64,000 nt of DNA from Burkholderiales bacterium (GTDB lineage Bacteria; Pseudomonadota; Gammaproteobacteria; Burkholderiales; Burkholderiaceae_C). Where the stretch lies: contig JAIXLP010000005.1 in the NCBI GenBank assembly GCA_026954015.1, forward strand, positions 660 through 64,659, in the 5' to 3' direction. This document shows positions 59,284 through 64,000 of the stretch, in pieces (position 1 is the first letter of the stretch; each line of letters starts with the position of its first letter). A model generated the notes under the pieces. That model saw only the letters and a program-made list of their open reading frames with translations. It was not told where the DNA came from and did no database searches. The translations under genes and the position numbers were made by a program.

Positions 59284-59481
59284 TTATTTGGCGGCCTGCT
59301 TCTGGGCAAGTATGGTCTTGGCACGGGCGATATCGCGGCGCGTGCTCTTGAGCGTCGCGGTATTGGCCAGTTGTTGGGTCGCCTTCTGCATGCGCAGGCC
59401 GAAATGGGCCTTTTGCAGGCTCTTCACTTCTTCCACCAGCGCGGCTTCGTCTTTCTGGCGCAGTTCAGCAGCTTTCGTCAT
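59284..59481 (-). CDS. rpmC: 50S ribosomal protein L29
   Basis: A 65-residue two-helix protein at the exit tunnel, with [20 protein letters not shown] and [17 protein letters not shown]. The ATG at 59481 (MTKAAELR) is the standard start; the longer frame is not used. It lies 14 bp after rplP. Confidence 0.96.
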   Translation of the reverse strand: MTKAAELRQKDEAALVEEVKSLQKAHFGLRMQKATQQLANTATLKSTRRDIARAKTILAQKQAAK

Positions 59482-59495
59482 GTACAAACTCCCGA

Positions 59496-59912
59496 TCACG
59501 CGCCGATGTGGCGGGCCACGAACGTGGTGCGCAGCGGCAGCTTGGCGGCGGCGAGACGGAACGCCTCGCGCGCCAGTTCTTCCGGCACGCCGACGATTTC
59601 GAACACCACCTTGCCGGGTTGGATCTCGGCCACGTAGTACTCGGGGTTGCCCTTGCCGTTACCCATGCGCACCTCGGCGGGCTTGGTGGAAATGGGCTTG
59701 TCCGGGAACACGCGGATCCAGATACGACCGCCACGCTTGACGTGACGGGAAATGGCACGACGGGCCGCCTCGATCTGGCGCGCCGTCAGGCGTCCGCGGT
59801 CGGTGCACTTGAGCCCGAAGTCGCCAAACGCCACCGAGTTGCCGCGCGTGGCAATGCCGGTATTGCGGCCCTTTTGCTCCTTGCGGTATTTGCGGCGAGC
59901 AGGTTGCAGCAT
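59496..59912 (-). CDS. rplP: 50S ribosomal protein L16
   Basis: A 138-residue protein at the A-site region of 23S rRNA. The sequence [19 protein letters not shown] opens it, and [16 protein letters not shown] plus [17 protein letters not shown] follow. It is the usual length. Confidence 0.98.
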   Translation of the reverse strand: MLQPARRKYRKEQKGRNTGIATRGNSVAFGDFGLKCTDRGRLTARQIEAARRAISRHVKRGGRIWIRVFPDKPISTKPAEVRMGNGKGNPEYYVAEIQPGKVVFEIVGVPEELAREAFRLAAAKLPLRTTFVARHIGA

Positions 59913-59914
59913 GT

Positions 59915-60793
<879 letters not shown>

Positions 60794-60808
60794 GGTATTC
60801 CTCTCGCC

Positions 60809-61141
60809 TCAGTTGCCCACGGTCACGAAAATGTGACACGTCGGCTTGCTGATGCGGTTGCCGCGGCCCTTGGCGCGCGCGGTGAAGCGCTTGAGCGTGG
60901 TGCCCTGCTCGACATAGATGGTCTTGACCTTCAACTCGTCGATGTCGGCGCCGTCGTTGTGCTCGGCGTTGGCGATGGCCGATTCGAGCACCTTCTTGAC
61001 GATGCCCGCTGCCTTCTTCTGCGTGAACGTCAGGATGTTCAGCGCCTGATCGACCTTCTTGCCGCGGATGAGGTCGGCCACCAGTCGCCCCTTGTCCACG
61101 GACAAGCGGACGCCCCGCAGGACTGCACGTGTTTCAGACAT
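60809..61141 (-). CDS. rplV: 50S ribosomal protein L22
   Basis: A 110-residue protein whose beta-hairpin lines the exit tunnel. Conserved [21 protein letters not shown] and [17 protein letters not shown] are present. It is the normal length. Confidence 0.97.
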   Translation of the reverse strand: MSETRAVLRGVRLSVDKGRLVADLIRGKKVDQALNILTFTQKKAAGIVKKVLESAIANAEHNDGADIDELKVKTIYVEQGTTLKRFTARAKGRGNRISKPTCHIFVTVGN

Positions 61142-61150
61142 GGTCGTTCC

Positions 61151-61429
61151 TCACTTCTTCTGGACTTTCTTGTCCGCCGGGTGGCCCTTGAAGGTGCGCG
61201 TCAGCGCAAATTCACCGAGCTTGTGGCCGACCATCTGATCGGTGATGTAGACCGGCACGTGCTGCTTGCCGTTGTGCACGGCGATGGTCAGTCCGATGAA
61301 CTCGGGCAGCACCATCGAGCGGCGCGACCAGGTCTTGACGGGTTTCTTGTCCTTGGTGGCAATGGCCTTCTCGACCTTGGCCAGCAGGTGGTGGTCAACG
61401 AACGGACCCTTTTTGATGGAGCGAGACAT
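61151..61429 (-). CDS. rpsS: 30S ribosomal protein S19
   Basis: A 92-residue head protein: [20 protein letters not shown] and [20 protein letters not shown] are diagnostic. It lies between rplB and rplV. Confidence 0.98.
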   Translation of the reverse strand: MSRSIKKGPFVDHHLLAKVEKAIATKDKKPVKTWSRRSMVLPEFIGLTIAVHNGKQHVPVYITDQMVGHKLGEFALTRTFKGHPADKKVQKK

Positions 61430-61439
61430 TGGCTGGCCC

Positions 61440-62264
61440 TTACTTCTTGCGACGCGACACGATCATGGTCTGTGTGCGCTTGTTGTTGCGGGTGCGGTAG
61501 CCCTTGGTCAGGTTGCCCCACGGATCCACCGGATGGCGACCTTCGCCGGTCTTGCCTTCGCCACCGCCTTGCGGGTGGTCGATCGGGTTCATCGCAACGC
61601 CGCGCACCGTCGGCCGAATGCCCATCCAGCGCTTGACGCCGGCCTTGCCGAGCTGGCGCAGGCTGTGCTCTCCGTTGGCAACCTCGCCAATGGTCGCGCG
61701 GCACTCGACGTGGATCTTGCGCACTTCGCCCGAGCGCATGCGCACCTGGGCATACACGCCTTCGCGCGCCAGCAGGGTGGCCGACGTTCCCGCCGAGCGG
61801 GCGATCTGCGCGCCCTTGCCAGGCTTGAGCTCGATGCAGTGGATGGTCGAGCCCACGGGAATGTTGCGGATCGGCAGCGTGTTGCCTACGCGGATTGGAG
61901 ACTCCGAGCCGCTGACCACGGTGGCGCCCACGTCGATGTTGCGCGGCGCGATGATGTAGCGGCGCTCGCCATCGGCGTAGCACACGAGCGCGATATGGGC
62001 AGAACGGTTCGGGTCGTACTCGATGCGCTCCACCTTGGCGGGAATGCCATCCTTGTTGCGCACGAAATCGACCACGCGGTAGTGGTGCTTGTGCCCGCCA
62101 CCCTTGTGGCGGATGGTGATGCAGCCGCGGTTGTTGCGCCCCGCCTTCTGGAACTGCGATTCCAGCAGCGGCGCGTAGCCCTCACCCTTGTGCAGGTGGT
62201 CGCGCGAAATCTTCACCGCGCCACGCTGGCCCGGCGTATTCGGTTTGATCTTGATGACAGCCAT
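61440..62264 (-). CDS. rplB: 50S ribosomal protein L2
   Basis: A 274-residue protein needed for subunit joining and peptidyl transfer. It has [20 protein letters not shown] at the N-terminus and the conserved [21 protein letters not shown] loop near the catalytic centre. Confidence 0.98.
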   Translation of the reverse strand: MAVIKIKPNTPGQRGAVKISRDHLHKGEGYAPLLESQFQKAGRNNRGCITIRHKGGGHKHHYRVVDFVRNKDGIPAKVERIEYDPNRSAHIALVCYADGERRYIIAPRNIDVGATVVSGSESPIRVGNTLPIRNIPVGSTIHCIELKPGKGAQIARSAGTSATLLAREGVYAQVRMRSGEVRKIHVECRATIGEVANGEHSLRQLGKAGVKRWMGIRPTVRGVAMNPIDHPQGGGEGKTGEGRHPVDPWGNLTKGYRTRNNKRTQTMIVSRRKK

Positions 62265-62267
62265 GAT

Positions 62268-62582
62268 TTACGCCGCCTCCCCGGACAGGTTCAGGTCTTG
62301 GCCTTCCTTGAGCCGCACGTAGGCCTTGCGCACGTTGTCGCGGCGACCCATCGTCTTGCCGAAGCGCTTGGCACGACCTTTCACGTTGACCACAGACACG
62401 CCGGTCACTTCCACCTTGAACAGCAACTCCACCGCCGCCTTGATTTCCGGCTTGGTGGCGCTCTGCAGCACCTTGAAGGTAACGACGTTGGTCTTCTCGG
62501 ACACCATGGTGGCCTTCTCGGACACCACGGGCGCCACGAGCACCTGCATCAGACGGCCTTCGTCGAACTTGAGCGCGCTCAT
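62268..62582 (-). CDS. rplW: 50S ribosomal protein L23
   Basis: A 104-residue exit-site protein that docks trigger factor and [23 protein letters not shown] and [19 protein letters not shown] are characteristic. It overlaps rplD by 4 nt. Confidence 0.97.
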   Translation of the reverse strand: MSALKFDEGRLMQVLVAPVVSEKATMVSEKTNVVTFKVLQSATKPEIKAAVELLFKVEVTGVSVVNVKGRAKRFGKTMGRRDNVRKAYVRLKEGQDLNLSGEAA

Positions 62583-63199
62583 GCGTACATCTCCTTGAGC
62601 TGGTCGATGGCGCCCTTGGTGACCAGCACCTTCTTGTAGTGCACCAGCGAGACCGGATCCGCATAGCGCGGCTCGACGACGAAGACGTTCTTCAGGTTGC
62701 GCGACGCGAGGTAGAGGTTTTCATCGACCTCTTCGGCAATCACCATCACCGAGTCCAGGTTCATGGCCTTGAAACGACCGGCCAGCGCCTTGGTCTTGGG
62801 CGAATCGAGCTTGATCGAGTCGACCACCGCGAGGCGCCCTTCGCGCACGAGCTGCGACAGGATGGAAGCCATCCCTGCGCGGTACATCTTCTTGTTGATC
62901 TTCTGCGTGAAGTTTTCTTCAGGCAGGTTCGGGAAGATACGACCGCCCCCACGCCACAGCGGCGACGAGGTCATGCCGGCACGCGCATTGCCCGTGCCCT
63001 TTTGCTTGAACGGCTTCTTGGTCGAATGGCGCACCTGCTGGCGGTCTTTTTGCGCACGGGTGCCCTGGCGACCGTTGGCACGGTAGGCGACGACGACCTG
63101 GTGGATCAGATCCTCGTTGTATTGGCGATCGAACACGGTTTCCGGCACGTCCACCTTGGACGCCGCCTGGCCTTGTTCATTCAGGAGTTCAAGCTGCAT
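62579..63199 (-). CDS. rplD: 50S ribosomal protein L4
   Basis: A 206-residue protein with the extended tunnel loop ([22 protein letters not shown]). In E. coli L4 autoregulates the S10 operon; whether that holds here is unknown. It overlaps rplC by 1 nt and rplW by 4 nt. Confidence 0.97.
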   Translation of the reverse strand: MQLELLNEQGQAASKVDVPETVFDRQYNEDLIHQVVVAYRANGRQGTRAQKDRQQVRHSTKKPFKQKGTGNARAGMTSSPLWRGGGRIFPNLPEENFTQKINKKMYRAGMASILSQLVREGRLAVVDSIKLDSPKTKALAGRFKAMNLDSVMVIAEEVDENLYLASRNLKNVFVVEPRYADPVSLVHYKKVLVTKGAIDQLKEMYA

Positions 63200-63873
63200 C
63201 AGTTCGCTCCCTGGACAACGGGTGCCTTGACCGCGGGACGCACCGCGACGAAGCCGCCCTTGGACCCCGGCACGGCACCCTTGATGAGCAGCAACTGCCG
63301 CGCCTCGTCGATGCGCACCACGTCCAGATTCTGAGTGGTGACGGTGACGTCGCCCATGTGACCCGTCATCTTCTTGCCGGGGAACACGCGACCAGGGTCT
63401 TGCGCCATCGAGATCGAGCCCGGCACGTTGTGCGAGCGGCTGTTGCCGTGCGACGCGCGCTGCGAACCGAAGTTGTGGCGCTTGATCGTTCCGGCGTAGC
63501 CCTTGCCGATCGAGGTGCCCTGCACATCGACCTTCTGACCCACGGCAAACACGTCGGTGACCGGCACGGCGGAGCCGGCGGGGTATTTGTTTGCGGTATC
63601 GGCCGTCACGCGGAATTCCCGCATGACCTGACCGGCTTGCACGCCCGCCTTGGCGAGGTGTCCGGCTTGCGGCTTGGTGACGCGCGAAGCCTTGCGCGTC
63701 CCGTAGGTGACCTGCAGGGCCACGTAGCCGTCGTTTTCCTGGGTCTTCACCTGGGTGACGCGGTTGCCGGAGACGTCCACCACCGTGACCGGGATCGACT
63801 CCCCGTCATCGGTGAACAGACGCATCATGCCCACCTTGCGGCCCAGCAACCCCATGGAGTTACTCAGACTCAT
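63199..63873 (-). CDS. rplC: 50S ribosomal protein L3
   Basis: A 224-residue protein near the peptidyl transferase centre. [20 protein letters not shown] and [20 protein letters not shown] are diagnostic. A GGAG box precedes the ATG at 63873. The 127 bp between this start and the window end show no recognisable rpsJ; one minus-strand frame there stays open but matches no family I know. Confidence 0.97.
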   Translation of the reverse strand: MSLSNSMGLLGRKVGMMRLFTDDGESIPVTVVDVSGNRVTQVKTQENDGYVALQVTYGTRKASRVTKPQAGHLAKAGVQAGQVMREFRVTADTANKYPAGSAVPVTDVFAVGQKVDVQGTSIGKGYAGTIKRHNFGSQRASHGNSRSHNVPGSISMAQDPGRVFPGKKMTGHMGDVTVTTQNLDVVRIDEARQLLLIKGAVPGSKGGFVAVRPAVKAPVVQGAN

Positions 63874-64000
63874 GTTTTGTTCTCCGAAACTTCCACCGCA
63901 TCGACTTCAATTGGCCTATGCGTTTGCGCCGTCGCGTTCACCCTGGGGTGTCCACGCCGGCGCGTGAAAGAAGGTTGTTCAAGCTTCGCGCTGCCGAAAC

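Overview
The window is high-GC bacterial chromosome with dense, mostly operonic genes and no phage, plasmid, IS or CRISPR content. Gene content and order (a phaM-like gene, glnA-ntrB-ntrC next to porin-glnK-amtB, ybeD-lipB, a mannose-type EIIA-HPr-EI string, an S10 operon ending in rpsQ, an atpIBEFHAGDC operon) point to Betaproteobacteria, order Burkholderiales, most likely Comamonadaceae. A short hairpin repeat starting ATAGCTGCTGGCGCTTG recurs nine times. I know similar repeats from Comamonadaceae genomes, which supports the placement; the genus cannot be fixed from sequence alone.

Layout. 1-7031 (+): the end of an acyl-CoA ligase gene, a complete branched-chain amino acid type ABC transporter (two ATPases, two permeases, one binding protein) and a PaaK-like adenylate-forming enzyme, probably an uptake-and-activation module for an organic acid. 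7083-9711 (-): TauE/SafE-type permease, ybeY, panD and phoH. 9759-12899 (+): ruvA, a secreted S1-type serine protease lipoprotein, ruvB. 13057-26244 (+): a nitrogen-assimilation island with glnA-ntrB-ntrC, TorF-like porin-glnK-amtB, and gltB-gltD. Each of the three units has a sigma-54 type -24/-12 element, with NtrC-like sites upstream. 26253-30465 (+): dapL, lysA-like, nadE and dapF, a lysine/diaminopimelate cluster using the aminotransferase route.

30466-38744: mixed genes. They include a large membrane protein that joins an alkylglycerol-monooxygenase-like hydroxylase to a YhhN/TMEM86 lysoplasmalogenase-like domain, a lone glcD-like oxidase, a PhaM-like PHA-granule protein, a tyrosine phosphatase, an M20 amidohydrolase, a LysE exporter, tRNA-Arg(CCG) and a TetR regulator. 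38865-44717 (+): a tripartite RND efflux operon divergent from that regulator, with a palindromic operator between them. 44846-46357: a dihaem cytochrome c5 and an uncharacterised gene. 46480-53847 (-): the full F1Fo ATP synthase operon with terminator. 53975-54990 (+): ybeD-lipB. 55025-58183 (-): EI, HPr, EIIA(Man) and a lipoprotein. 58366-58857 (+): a GNAT acetyltransferase. 59004-63873 (-): ribosomal genes rplC to rpsQ with a terminator.

The genes link functionally: GS/GOGAT, PII/AmtB and NtrBC form one regulatory circuit in 13 kb, and glutamate from gltBD is the amino donor for DapL next door. The most unusual items are the ether-lipid-type fusion protein, the dispersed repeat family (twice inside coding sequence, once between an enhancer region and a sigma-54 promoter), and the DapL-type lysine cluster.
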